Origin: JAYFNU01 sp964460755
GTDB taxonomy: Bacteria; Bacillota; Clostridia; Oscillospirales; Ruminococcaceae
DNA: 64,000 nt
Direction of reading: 5' to 3'
Assembly (NCBI GenBank): GCA_964460755.1
Contig: CAYWQL010000004.1
Location: forward strand, 1-64,000
Below the pieces are notes generated by a model. It did not search any database. It was not told the DNA's origin and was given only the letters and a program-made list of their open reading frames with translations. Made by a program: the position numbers and the translations under genes. Position 1 is the stretch's first letter. Each line of letters opens with the position of its first letter. Shown here piece by piece: positions 16,070 through 24,424 of this stretch.

Positions 16070-16932
16070 GGGTGAAGGAATTGGAGCTATTTAAGGGGAA
16101 AGCGGTCGCAGACGCGATTAACGAGCAGATTATTAAGGACGTAGCCGGACTCAGAGAAATGAACACGGCGCCAAAGCTTAGAATAATCCGCGTGGGCGCG
16201 CGAGAGGACGATATTGCTTATGAAAATGGAATAAGCAAGCGCTTTTCTGCGATTGGCATTGAGCTTGAAACGGTCGAGCTTCCGAAGAATTGCGAAACGT
16301 CCGATGTAGTCGAGGCGGTAAGGACGGCAAACGCCGACCAAAGTGTACACGGCGTGCTGATTATGCGTCCTCTTCCGAAATATATAGACGACGTCGAGGT
16401 GATAAAAGCTCTTTCTCCCGACAAGGATGTCGACGGAATAACCGACCATTCCCTTGCTGAGGTTTTTTCGGGAGTGGAGGACGGCTTTTCCCCCTGCACG
16501 GCGAAGGCGTGTATTGAAATGCTTGACCATTACGGCGTTGAGCTGACAGGAAAGAGCGTCGCGGTCATTGGCCGAAGTCTTGTCGTCGGAAAGCCTGTTG
16601 CGATGATGCTCATAAAGCGAAACGCAACCGTAACCATATGCCACACGAAAACGATAGATACGAAGGAAATTTGCAAAAGCGCCGACATAATTATCGCGGC
16701 GGCGGGGGTGCCGAAGATGATAGACAGCACTTATCTGTCGTCACACCAAATTTTAATCGACGTCGGCATTAACGTCGACAGCAGGGGCAAGCTTTGCGGC
16801 GACGTTGACCTTGAATCCTGCGAGGAAAGCGCCCTTGCTATAAGTCCTGTGCCCGGCGGGGTCGGAACGGTTACTTCGTCGGTGCTTGCCAAGAGCGTTG
16901 TTAACGCGGCGAAGAGGACGGTTTTGCGGTAA
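16066..16932 (+). CDS. folD: Methylene-THF dehydrogenase (FolD) with altered cyclohydrolase site
   Basis: FolD normally oxidises methylene-THF and hydrolyses methenyl-THF. This 288-residue protein keeps the fold: Tyr52, DKDVDG near 119-124, GRSLVVGKPVA and PVPGGVGTVTS. An ungapped comparison with E. coli FolD puts Ile56 where the catalytic lysine of Y-x3-K should be, and Met100 where the LVQLPLP glutamine should be. Studies of the human enzyme tie that lysine to cyclohydrolase activity more than to dehydrogenase activity. I infer a dehydrogenase-only enzyme, with FchA supplying the other step. The start is GTG 16066, or GTG 16072, which has better ribosome-site spacing. Confidence 0.93.
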   Translation: MRVKELELFKGKAVADAINEQIIKDVAGLREMNTAPKLRIIRVGAREDDIAYENGISKRFSAIGIELETVELPKNCETSDVVEAVRTANADQSVHGVLIMRPLPKYIDDVEVIKALSPDKDVDGITDHSLAEVFSGVEDGFSPCTAKACIEMLDHYGVELTGKSVAVIGRSLVVGKPVAMMLIKRNATVTICHTKTIDTKEICKSADIIIAAAGVPKMIDSTYLSSHQILIDVGINVDSRGKLCGDVDLESCEESALAISPVPGGVGTVTSSVLAKSVVNAAKRTVLR

Positions 16933-18197
16933 TGAACTATGAAGAAACGTTAGAATACATACATACAATTAACTGGCGCGGAAGCAAGCTTGGCTTGGAG
17001 CGAGTAAGCGAGCTTCTGCGTCTTATGGGAAACCCTGAGGACAGCCTTAAATTTGTCCACATAGCGGGAACGAACGGAAAGGGCTCGACGGCGGCTATGC
17101 TTGCGTCGATTTTAAAAAGCGCAGGCTATAAAACGGGGCTTTATATTTCGCCGTTTATTCGTCGCTTTAACGAGCGTATGCAGATTAACGGCGAGAGCAT
17201 AAGCGACTCTGAGCTTTGCGAAATCGTTTCCTATGTCCGCGATTTCGCGGAAGCAATGGAGGAGCTCCCGACCGAGTTCGAGATAGTTCTTGCCGTCGCT
17301 ATGGAATATTTTAAGCGAAACGGCTGTGATGTCGTGGTGCTTGAGGTGGGGCTCGGCGGTCGGCTTGACGCTACGAACGTGATAAAAACGCCTGTGCTTC
17401 AGGTAATAACCTCGATTGATTTCGACCATATGAAGGAGCTTGGAAATACCCTTTCGCTCATTGCCGCCGAAAAGTGCGGAATAATTAAAAATGGTGTTCC
17501 CACGGTTAGCTATGTTCAGCAGCAGGAAGCAAAAAGTGTTGTTGAAGCAACCTGCGAAGAAAAAGACAGCGCTCTTGTCTTTTCTGATTTTGACAGCATA
17601 ATTCCGCTTGAGAGCTCGCTTGCGGGACAGCGGTTCAGTTATAAGCAGTATGAAAATTTGTTTATCACCCTTTTGGGGGAGCATCAGCTGAGAAACGCCT
17701 CGCTTGTTTTAGAGGCGGTCGATGTGCTCAATAAAAACGGCTTTAAGCTTAACGAAACGGCGGTAAACAACGGCTTAAGAGAAACGGTATGGCAAGCGAG
17801 GTTTCAGCTTTTGTCAACCGACCCGATTTTCGTCGTCGACGGAGCGCATAACCCCGAAGGGGCTCTTGCGGCGGTAGCCGCGGCGAAGGAATACCTTAAA
17901 GGACGCGATTTGACCGTTATGGTCGGGGTGCTTGGCGACAAGGATTACGGCGTTATGCTCAGCGAGATAGACACAATAGCGAGTCGTTATGTCGCGAGCG
18001 AGCCGAATAGTCCGCGAGCGCTTCCGAGCGGGGAGCTTGCCGAAATACTCGGCAAAACCGGCAAGAAGGTGACGGCAGAAAAAAGCGTGACTGACGCGGT
18101 TGTGAAGACGATAGAATTAGCAAAGGAAAACGGCGGCGCGGCGCTCGCGCTCGGTTCGCTTTATATGGCGGGAGAGATAATTGATTATTTCGAGTAG
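16932..18197 (+). CDS. folC: Folylpolyglutamate synthase / dihydrofolate synthase
   Basis: FolC adds glutamates to folates. The 421 residues contain the Mur-ligase ATP loop HIAGTNGKGSTAAMLASIL at about 43-61, the signature YISPFIRRFNERMQING, and the C-terminal domain VVDGAHNPEGALAAV. It overlaps folD by one base (TAATG) and is followed by a folate transporter fusion, so the operon covers folate uptake, retention and use. Confidence 0.96.
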   Translation: MNYEETLEYIHTINWRGSKLGLERVSELLRLMGNPEDSLKFVHIAGTNGKGSTAAMLASILKSAGYKTGLYISPFIRRFNERMQINGESISDSELCEIVSYVRDFAEAMEELPTEFEIVLAVAMEYFKRNGCDVVVLEVGLGGRLDATNVIKTPVLQVITSIDFDHMKELGNTLSLIAAEKCGIIKNGVPTVSYVQQQEAKSVVEATCEEKDSALVFSDFDSIIPLESSLAGQRFSYKQYENLFITLLGEHQLRNASLVLEAVDVLNKNGFKLNETAVNNGLRETVWQARFQLLSTDPIFVVDGAHNPEGALAAVAAAKEYLKGRDLTVMVGVLGDKDYGVMLSEIDTIASRYVASEPNSPRALPSGELAEILGKTGKKVTAEKSVTDAVVKTIELAKENGGAALALGSLYMAGEIIDYFE

Positions 18198-18209
18198 AGG
18201 AGAAGAGCT

Positions 18210-19274
18210 TTGAAGTATAACATTAAGCGTATAGCGACCTTGGGACTGCTTATCGCTATGGAGGTCGTGCTCTCGCGGTTTCTTTCGATAGCCACGCCTA
18301 TACTTAAAATAAGCCTTGCGTTTATTCCGGTAGTCGCGGCGGCGATTTTATACGGCCCGGTTTGGGCGGGCTCAGTGGCGGCGCTTGGCGACCTTCTCGG
18401 CGCGCTGCTTTTTCCCATTGGGGTATATTTCCCGGGCTTTACTGTAACGGCGTTTATTTCGGGTATGGTCTACGGATTGTTTTTGTATAACAAAAGGTTT
18501 AAGCTCATTAACGCGATTTTTCCCGCGGCGATAGTATCTCTTGGGCTTAATATGTGCCTTGATACCTTTTGGCTTTATTTGATGCTTAAATTTGCGATTT
18601 CGGAATACAACGTCTTTTTGTATCTTCCCTCAAGAATAATTAAGGGCTTCGTTATGGTTCCCGTTATTGCGCTTGGTATAGTCGCGCTTGAAAAGCTTCT
18701 TCGGCGATATACGTCTAAGCTTTTTGAGGAAGAAAAGAGTATGCTTCGAAAAAGGGCGAAATCCTATTTCGTTTCCCGTCCCGAAAGGCGACAGAGAATA
18801 AGCAAGGAAATAAGCGAGCGGATAGTTTCACTAAAGGAATATAAGGACGCGAAAACGGTCTTTTGCTTTGTCGGAACTGAAAAGGAAATCGACACCGCCG
18901 CGATTATCGACGCGGCGCTTGCCGACAAGAAAACGGTATGCGTTCCGCTTTGCAAAAAAGGCGGAGATATGTCGGCGCGCGAGATAGGCTCTCGCGACGA
19001 GCTTTCGGCGGGATATTATAATATTCTCGAGCCGCCGAAAACAAGCACAGAGATTTCACCCGAGAAAATTGATTTTGCGATTGTGCCTGCGAGCGCCTGC
19101 GATAAGCGTCGCGGACGTATCGGTCAGGGCGGCGGCTATTACGACAGGTATCTTGATAAAACCGCGATATTTAAGGTTGCGATTTGTCCCCAGTCGCTCG
19201 TCGTTGAAAAGCTGCCGCTTCTTGAAAGCGACGTGGATATGGATTTGGTAATAACCGAAAGGGGAAGGATATAA
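18210..19274 (+). CDS. folT: Fusion of ECF folate S-component (FolT) and 5-formyl-THF cyclo-ligase
   Basis: The 354 residues hold two parts. Residues 1-170 are a six-helix ECF S-component with the FolT pattern (TLGLLIAMEVVLSRFLSI, SLAFIPVVAAAILYGPVWAG, LGDLLGALLFP). Residues ~175-354 are 5-formyltetrahydrofolate cyclo-ligase: RKRAKSYFVSRPERRQRIS, then the phosphate-binding RRGRIGQGGGYYDRYL and the ending DLVITERGRI. The start is TTG with AGAGGAG upstream. The ECF energising module is not in this window. The fusion would place the salvage enzyme at the membrane where folate enters. Confidence 0.9.
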   Translation: MKYNIKRIATLGLLIAMEVVLSRFLSIATPILKISLAFIPVVAAAILYGPVWAGSVAALGDLLGALLFPIGVYFPGFTVTAFISGMVYGLFLYNKRFKLINAIFPAAIVSLGLNMCLDTFWLYLMLKFAISEYNVFLYLPSRIIKGFVMVPVIALGIVALEKLLRRYTSKLFEEEKSMLRKRAKSYFVSRPERRQRISKEISERIVSLKEYKDAKTVFCFVGTEKEIDTAAIIDAALADKKTVCVPLCKKGGDMSAREIGSRDELSAGYYNILEPPKTSTEISPEKIDFAIVPASACDKRRGRIGQGGGYYDRYLDKTAIFKVAICPQSLVVEKLPLLESDVDMDLVITERGRI

Positions 19275-20318
19275 ATGGACGAAAACACAAGCAAAACAGG
19301 CAAATTCAAAGAATTTCTAAAAAGAAAAAACATCGAGATTTCCTTGAAACGGTATTTTGTCGACGCTATGGGCGGTATGGCGCTCGGACTTTTCGCGTCG
19401 CTTCTTATCGGAACGATTTTAGGCACGATTGCCGACAAGCTCGCCTTGGAGTGGCTCGCCGAGGTGGCGAACTACTGTAAGGGCGCGACGGGCGCGGCTA
19501 TGGCGGTGGCGATAGGCTATGCGCTCAACGCCCCGGGGCTCGTTATGTTTTCGCTTTGCGCGGTCGGTATCGGCGCAAACGCCTTGGGCGGTCCGCTCGG
19601 AACCCTTTTCGCGGCGATTATCGCGGCAGAGCTCGGCAAGGCGGTTTCCAAGGAAACGAAGGTTGACATTTTAGTTACGCCGACGGTCACGATTTTGTCT
19701 GGACTTGGCATTGCGACACTTATCGGTCCTGCTGTGTCTGCGATAATGAACGGCTTCGGGGCGCTTATTATGAGCGCGACCGAGATGCGTCCGCTGGCTA
19801 TGGGCATTCTCGTTTCGGTTCTTGTTGGTATCGCGCTGACTCTTCCGATTAGCTCGGCGGCAATTTGCGCGGCGCTTGGGCTTGTCGGCTTGGCGGGAGG
19901 CGCGGCGACAGCGGGCTGCTGTGCGCAGATGGTCGGCTTTGCGGTTATGAGCTATCGCGAGAACAAGGTCGGCGGTCTTTTGGCGCAGGGCCTCGGCACC
20001 TCGATGCTCCAAATGGGTAATATAATTAAAAATCCGTGGATTTGGCTGCCGCCGACCCTTGCCGCGGCGGTTACAGGGCCTATAGCGACCTGCGTTTTCA
20101 AAATGGAGAACGGTATCGCTATCGCGTCGGGAATGGGCACCTGTGGGCTTGTAGGCCCGATAGGGGTTATCTCGTCGGAAAGCTTTGGCGGCGCTTTGGG
20201 CTGGATAGGGCTTATTGTTGTCTGCGTCGCGCTTCCCGCAATACTTACTCCGCTTTTTGCCCTTCCGTTAAGAAAGCTCGGACTTATTAAGGACGGAGAT
20301 TTAAAGCTTGATTTATAA
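19275..20318 (+). CDS. PTS EIIC-like membrane protein (PfoR/COG3641 type)
   Basis: This is a 347-residue polytopic protein with about ten hydrophobic segments rich in Gly and Ala, such as AMGGMALGLFASLLIGTIL and GIASGMGTC-like loops. It resembles the PTS_EIIC_2 family that includes the Clostridium perfringens PfoR protein. No EIIA or EIIB domains are attached or nearby, so ordinary sugar phosphotransfer is doubtful. It starts directly after the stop of the FolT fusion and may be part of that transcript. The substrate is unknown. Confidence 0.8.
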   Translation: MDENTSKTGKFKEFLKRKNIEISLKRYFVDAMGGMALGLFASLLIGTILGTIADKLALEWLAEVANYCKGATGAAMAVAIGYALNAPGLVMFSLCAVGIGANALGGPLGTLFAAIIAAELGKAVSKETKVDILVTPTVTILSGLGIATLIGPAVSAIMNGFGALIMSATEMRPLAMGILVSVLVGIALTLPISSAAICAALGLVGLAGGAATAGCCAQMVGFAVMSYRENKVGGLLAQGLGTSMLQMGNIIKNPWIWLPPTLAAAVTGPIATCVFKMENGIAIASGMGTCGLVGPIGVISSESFGGALGWIGLIVVCVALPAILTPLFALPLRKLGLIKDGDLKLDL

Positions 20319-20371
20319 GGAGCAATCCTATAATATTAAATAATCAAAGACAATGAAGGAGAAAGATTAAA

Positions 20372-20926
20372 ATGCTATTGTACATTATTTTAGGCGTAGT
20401 TCTTATTCTTGCGATTTGGTTTATCGCCTGCAACAACGGACTCGTTAAGCTTCGCAATATGGTTAAAGAAGCGTTTTCGACGATGGACGTTTATATGAAA
20501 AAGAGATTTGACCTTATACCCAACCTTGTTGAGGCGGTTAAGGGATATATGAAGCACGAAAAGGAGACCCTTGAGGAAATTGTTTCCGCTCGCGGCGCGG
20601 TTGAGAGTGCGGGCGATGACAACAATGCGAAGATTAAAGCCGACGCCAAGCTGACGGGCGCAGTCACCAAGCTTTTCGCCCTCGCCGAGCAGTATCCCGA
20701 GCTTAAGGCGGATACTCAGTTCACACAGCTTCAGCTACAGCTTACGGCGGTAGAGGACGATATCGCTCAGGCGAGAAAGTATTATAACGCTGTCGCGCGC
20801 GAATATAACACAAAGATTGAATCCATTCCCTCAAATATTGTCGCGTCGATTACGGGACACAAGACGGTCGCGTATTATGAGCTTCCCGACGTAGGTCAAA
20901 GAGAAACGGTAAAGGTTGAGTTCTAA
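20372..20926 (+). CDS. lemA: LemA family protein
   Basis: This 184-residue protein has one N-terminal membrane helix at about 2-21 and a helical-bundle body. The typical LemA stretches are present: NNGLVKLRNMVKEAFSTMDV, KRFDLIPNLVEAVKGYMKHE and YNTKIESIPSNIVA. It is likely exposed outside the membrane. Function is not established for the family. A strong hairpin terminator follows. Confidence 0.93.
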   Translation: MLLYIILGVVLILAIWFIACNNGLVKLRNMVKEAFSTMDVYMKKRFDLIPNLVEAVKGYMKHEKETLEEIVSARGAVESAGDDNNAKIKADAKLTGAVTKLFALAEQYPELKADTQFTQLQLQLTAVEDDIAQARKYYNAVAREYNTKIESIPSNIVASITGHKTVAYYELPDVGQRETVKVEF

Positions 20927-20940
20927 ATCAAATAAAAAAT

Positions 20941-20972
20941 CCCCCGACATTATTTTGTCGGGGGAATATTTT
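20941..20972. terminator. Terminator after lemA
   Basis: CCCCCGACA and TGTCGGGGG pair around a T-rich loop, followed by AATATTTTTT. The A-rich 5' flank lets it also serve the convergent gene at 20973. Confidence 0.9.
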
Positions 20973-21707
20973 TTAGCGTCTCTTTTTGAGCCTTAAAAAG
21001 TAGGCTCTGACTCTTTTTATATAATCTATCGTTTTGTTTCGGAAAATGTACATAAGAATTATCGCTGCGCCAAGAAGGACGAATATAACAATCGACAGCC
21101 AGTAGCTGCCCGAAAGAAAGTTGTTTCCAAGAAGACAGAGAAGAAATATCGTCGGCGCGCTTCCCAGAAAAACGGCGATAGAAAAACGCTTAAACGAAAC
21201 GCTTGTGCGGGCGGCGACGTAAGGAACTATGCCGTTCGGAATAAGGGGCATCATACACGCGAGAAAGACCATATATTCGGGGCATTCCGATTCGGAAATA
21301 AATTTCAGCCTTTTTTCGCTGTTTTCGAAGTAGACATAGCTTTTTATGCGGGAGGAAATAAACCGAGAAACGGCGAAGACAACCATATTTGCCGCTACAT
21401 ACGAAAGGTGACAGATAAGATAGCCGCGGAACCAGCCGAAAATTATTCCCGCGGCGACTTGAATGGGAAGTCCGGGGAAAACTATCGACACGACCTGAAA
21501 GAACTGGAGTGCGACGGTGATAGCCGCCCCACCAAATGAGCCGCTTTGGCGAATATAAGCTTCAATTTCCGCCTCGTCTCCCGTTTTTACGATAGGAATA
21601 AAGTCGGGCAGGAAGCGATTTATTGCAAGATAAATGAGAAAAACAATAAGTAGGAGAGGAACGGTGACAAGGACAAGCTTGATAAGAGTGTTTTTTCTTT
21701 GGTTCAT
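20973..21707 (-). CDS. TVP38/TMEM64 (VTT/DedA-like) membrane protein
   Basis: This is a 244-residue polytopic protein with the VTT-domain core: QVVSIVFPGLPIQVAAGIIF, FGWFRGYLICHLSYVAANM and the late MMPLIPNGIVPYVAART. Relatives are DedA-like proteins implicated in lipid scrambling or membrane homeostasis. An AGGAGG site precedes the ATG. It is a stand-alone gene between lemA and mgtC-like. Confidence 0.88.
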   Translation of the reverse strand: MNQRKNTLIKLVLVTVPLLLIVFLIYLAINRFLPDFIPIVKTGDEAEIEAYIRQSGSFGGAAITVALQFFQVVSIVFPGLPIQVAAGIIFGWFRGYLICHLSYVAANMVVFAVSRFISSRIKSYVYFENSEKRLKFISESECPEYMVFLACMMPLIPNGIVPYVAARTSVSFKRFSIAVFLGSAPTIFLLCLLGNNFLSGSYWLSIVIFVLLGAAIILMYIFRNKTIDYIKRVRAYFLRLKKRR

Positions 21708-21803
21708 GCCATATCCTCCTTGTGCTTGTAAAAAACAAGAATTTGATATATTATACTAAACAAATACGAATATTTCAAACGATTTTGAACGGGGGACGCG
21801 GTT

Positions 21804-22487
21804 TTGAAGGAAATAATAGCGACTTTAAGGGAAATAAACATTTTTTCTATATCGCTGAGATTTGTTCTCGCCGTCATAATGGGCGGCTTAATCGGAGTCG
21901 AGCGGGAGTCAAAAAGGCGGCCTGCGGGCTTTAGAACCCATATACTCGTTTGCCTTGGCGCGGCGCTTGTTATGTGCACTAATCAATATATGAGCGACAT
22001 CTACGGTTCAGACCCGACGAGGCTCGGTGCGCAGGTTATAAGCGGTATCGGCTTCTTGGGCGCAGGCACAATCATCGTCACCCGCCAGCAGGTTAAGGGT
22101 CTTACAACGGCGGCGTCGCTTTGGGCCTCGGCGTGTATGGGGCTCGCGATAGGCTGCGGCTTTTATGAGGCGGCGATAATTGCGTTTGTGCTTATCGTCG
22201 TGACAAACACCCAGCTTTACGGCATTGGCAAAAAAATTCAGGCGCGGTCCACACGAATGGATTTCTTTGTCGAGTTTGAAAGCGCAAGCAAGCTTGGAAA
22301 CCTTATTGAACAGCTTCGTATAATGGGATACAAGGTTGATAACGTTGAGATAATCAAGGCGGAGGAACGTCAAAGCGAGCATTTCTCGGCGATAATTTCG
22401 CTTATTTCGAGCGACACCTACAGCCACGACCAGACTCACGCCATAATTGAGGAGATTGAGGGCATAGTAAGAGCGGAGGAGCTTTAA
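21804..22487 (+). CDS. MgtC/SapB family membrane protein
   Basis: The 227 residues have the MgtC N-terminal membrane domain (FVLAVIMGGLIGVERESKRR, PAGFRTHILVCLGAALVM, SGIGFLGAGTI). A C-terminal ACT-like soluble part starts near 155 (ARSTRMDFFVEFESASKLGN). MgtC proteins affect magnesium and membrane-potential homeostasis. It lies directly upstream of a manganese riboswitch and mntP. The start may be the TTG at 21804. Confidence 0.9.
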   Translation: MKEIIATLREINIFSISLRFVLAVIMGGLIGVERESKRRPAGFRTHILVCLGAALVMCTNQYMSDIYGSDPTRLGAQVISGIGFLGAGTIIVTRQQVKGLTTAASLWASACMGLAIGCGFYEAAIIAFVLIVVTNTQLYGIGKKIQARSTRMDFFVEFESASKLGNLIEQLRIMGYKVDNVEIIKAEERQSEHFSAIISLISSDTYSHDQTHAIIEEIEGIVRAEEL

Positions 22488-22495
22488 AAAAAGCT

Positions 22496-22524
22496 TTGCT
22501 TTTTCTCAAAGGATATGTTAATAT
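22496..22524 (+). promoter_or_regulatory. Promoter of the manganese riboswitch-mntP transcript
   Basis: TTGCTT and TAATAT are 17 bases apart, just before the riboswitch and just after the MgtC-family stop. Confidence 0.6.
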
Positions 22525-22544
22525 ACCAAAAAAGAAGCTTTTGT

Positions 22545-22670
22545 TCCACAGTGAGGGAGTAATCGGCGCGACAAGCGTGGATAAGTCAACAAACTGACCT
22601 TATGGTCTGGCTTACCTTAAACGATGAGACTCATATATGGCATTTTTGCCATATATGAGTTTTTTATTTT
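22545..22670 (+). ncRNA. yybP-ykoY manganese riboswitch with terminator
   Basis: The aptamer shows the conserved parts GGGAGTAATCGGC, GTCAACAAACTGACC and GGTCTGGCTTACC. A long perfect hairpin follows at 22629-22660 (ACTCATATATGGCA / TGCCATATATGAGT) and then TTTTTTATTTT. In this RNA class, Mn2+ binding prevents termination and turns on export genes. The next gene is the manganese exporter mntP, which fits exactly. Confidence 0.9.
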
Positions 22671-22686
22671 GAAAGGAAAAAATATT

Positions 22687-23265
22687 ATGGGTTTTATTGA
22701 GCTGATTCTTTTGGCGGTTGCACTTGCAATGGACGCCTTTGCGGTGTCGATGTGCAAGGGACTTTCGATGAAAAAAATCAATTACAGGTACGCGGCGGTT
22801 ATAGCGCTGTATTTCGGCGTGTTTCAGGCGGTTATGCCCGTTATTGGATATTTTCTTGGAGTCAAGTTTGAAAAATATATAACGAGTGTCGACCACTGGA
22901 TAGCATTCGCGCTGCTTGTCTTTATAGGCGGCAAAATGGTATACGAGGCGGTTCTGTCAAAGGAGGAAAACGAGGAGGAAGCCTGCGAGGGCAGGATAAA
23001 TCACAAGGAGCTTCTTATACTCGCCGTTGCGACGAGCATTGACGCGCTCGCCGTGGGCATAACCTTCGCCTTTCTTCGCGTTGAGGTTGCGCCCGCAGTG
23101 CTGCTTATCGGCGCGGTAACCTTTATTATTTCTTTCGTCGGCGTTTTGATTGGAAACAGGTTCGGAGAGAAATATAAAAAAGGAGCCGAAGTTTTCGGCG
23201 GCGTCGTGCTTATTCTTTTGGGGGTTAAAATCCTTCTTGAGCATCTCGGAATTCTAAATCTGTAA
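22687..23265 (+). CDS. mntP: Manganese efflux pump MntP
   Basis: This 192-residue protein has six membrane helices and the MntP signatures ALAMDAFAVSMCKGL at about 13-27 and VATSIDALAVGITFAFL in the second half. The paired acidic residues in these repeats are the metal-path residues of the family. The start is the ATG at 22687 behind AAAGGA. An upstream in-frame ATG at 22624 falls inside the riboswitch terminator and is not used. It is controlled by the upstream Mn2+ riboswitch. Confidence 0.95.
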   Translation: MGFIELILLAVALAMDAFAVSMCKGLSMKKINYRYAAVIALYFGVFQAVMPVIGYFLGVKFEKYITSVDHWIAFALLVFIGGKMVYEAVLSKEENEEEACEGRINHKELLILAVATSIDALAVGITFAFLRVEVAPAVLLIGAVTFIISFVGVLIGNRFGEKYKKGAEVFGGVVLILLGVKILLEHLGILNL

Positions 23266-23296
23266 AAAAGAGCCTTGCGAAAGCAAGGCTCTTTTG
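23266..23296. terminator. Terminator between mntP and galE (bidirectional)
   Basis: AAAAGAGCCTTGC and GCAAGGCTCTTTT pair around GAAA. The symmetric A/T flanks serve both convergent genes. Confidence 0.9.
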
Positions 23297-23305
23297 CATA
23301 TGTAT

Positions 23306-24325
23306 TTAGTCGTCGGGATAGCCGTTTGGGTTTTGGCTTTGCCACCGCCAAGAATCGCGGCACATATCGTCGAGGGTATACGCCGCGCTCCAGCCGAGCT
23401 CTTTTTTTGCAAGCGACGGGTCGGAATAACACATATCTATGTCGCCCGCGCGACGGGGTAAAATCTTATACGGAATATCGCGCCCGCATGCCTTGGAAAA
23501 GGAGTTAATTACGTCGAGAACCGAATAGCCGACACCCGTTCCGAGGTTGTATGTGACGAGTCCGCAGTTGTTCGCAAGCTTTTTCAGCGCGGCGACGTGC
23601 CCCTTCGCAAGGTCGACGACATGGATATAGTCGCGAACTCCCGTGCCGTCGGGCGTGTTATAGTCGTCACCGAAAACGCCGACGTATTCGCGGCGACCGA
23701 CGGCGACCTGCGCGACGTAAGGAACAAGGTTGTTCGGAATACCGTTCGGGTCTTCGCCGATTCTTCCGCTTTCGTGTGCGCCGATGGGGTTAAAGTAACG
23801 CAAAAGCGCAAGGTTAAACGAGTTGTCGCTGGCGTAAAAATCCTTTAATATTTCTTCAATGAAAAGCTTTGTACGCCCATAGGGGTTTGTGACGTGATAG
23901 GGGAAGTCCTCGGTTATCGGCTTCATATGGGGACCGCCGTAAACCGTCGCGCTTGAGCTGAAAACGAAGTTTTTAACATTATGCCGCTTCATAGCGTGAA
24001 GAACGTTCAGCGCGGAGATGAGGTTAACCGAATAGTAGTCGAGCGGTTTTTCAACCGATTCGCCGACCGCTTTTAAGCCTGCGAAATGAATGACCGAGTC
24101 GATGGAGCTTTCCGAAAATATCTTTTCAACGTCGTTATCGTCGCAGACGTCGGCTTTTATGAATTTAATGTCTTGTTTATGAGAAAGCTCTTTTAAACGG
24201 TTAAGAACCTCAATTTTGCTGTTTGAAAGGTTGTCGGCGATAATCACGTCGTAGCCCGCCGCGATAAGCTCGAGCACGGTATGCGAGCCGATGTAGCCCA
24301 TTCCGCCCGTCACAAGTATAGACAT
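23306..24325 (-). CDS. galE: UDP-glucose 4-epimerase
   Basis: GalE interconverts UDP-glucose and UDP-galactose. The 339 residues contain the NAD-binding loop VTGGMGYIGSHTVLELI at about 5-21, SSSATVYG, the catalytic Tyr-x3-Lys in NPYGRTKLFIEE, and the sugar-binding RYFNPIGAHESGRIGEDPNG. The length is normal. It is a single gene between two hairpin terminators, so its role (galactose use or envelope sugars) is not specified by context. Confidence 0.96.
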   Translation of the reverse strand: MSILVTGGMGYIGSHTVLELIAAGYDVIIADNLSNSKIEVLNRLKELSHKQDIKFIKADVCDDNDVEKIFSESSIDSVIHFAGLKAVGESVEKPLDYYSVNLISALNVLHAMKRHNVKNFVFSSSATVYGGPHMKPITEDFPYHVTNPYGRTKLFIEEILKDFYASDNSFNLALLRYFNPIGAHESGRIGEDPNGIPNNLVPYVAQVAVGRREYVGVFGDDYNTPDGTGVRDYIHVVDLAKGHVAALKKLANNCGLVTYNLGTGVGYSVLDVINSFSKACGRDIPYKILPRRAGDIDMCYSDPSLAKKELGWSAAYTLDDMCRDSWRWQSQNPNGYPDD

Positions 24326-24391
24326 AAAATTCCCCCTTTATTGCAAAAATTCTTTTAAACATACTACCATAAATCATATCGGAATACAAAC

Positions 24392-24417
24392 AAAAAAGCG
24401 TCCGTCGGACGCTTTTT
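24392..24417 (-). terminator. Terminator of the HtrA gene
   Basis: An AAAAAGCGTCC / GGACGCTTTTT stem with a three-base loop lies directly after the protease stop and upstream of galE. Confidence 0.85.
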
Positions 24418-24424
24418 CACTTTG

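Noticed and set aside
22624..22686. Longer N-terminus for MntP
   Set aside because: The upstream ATG lies in the riboswitch terminator stem; the ATG at 22687 has a good ribosome site and fits the family start.
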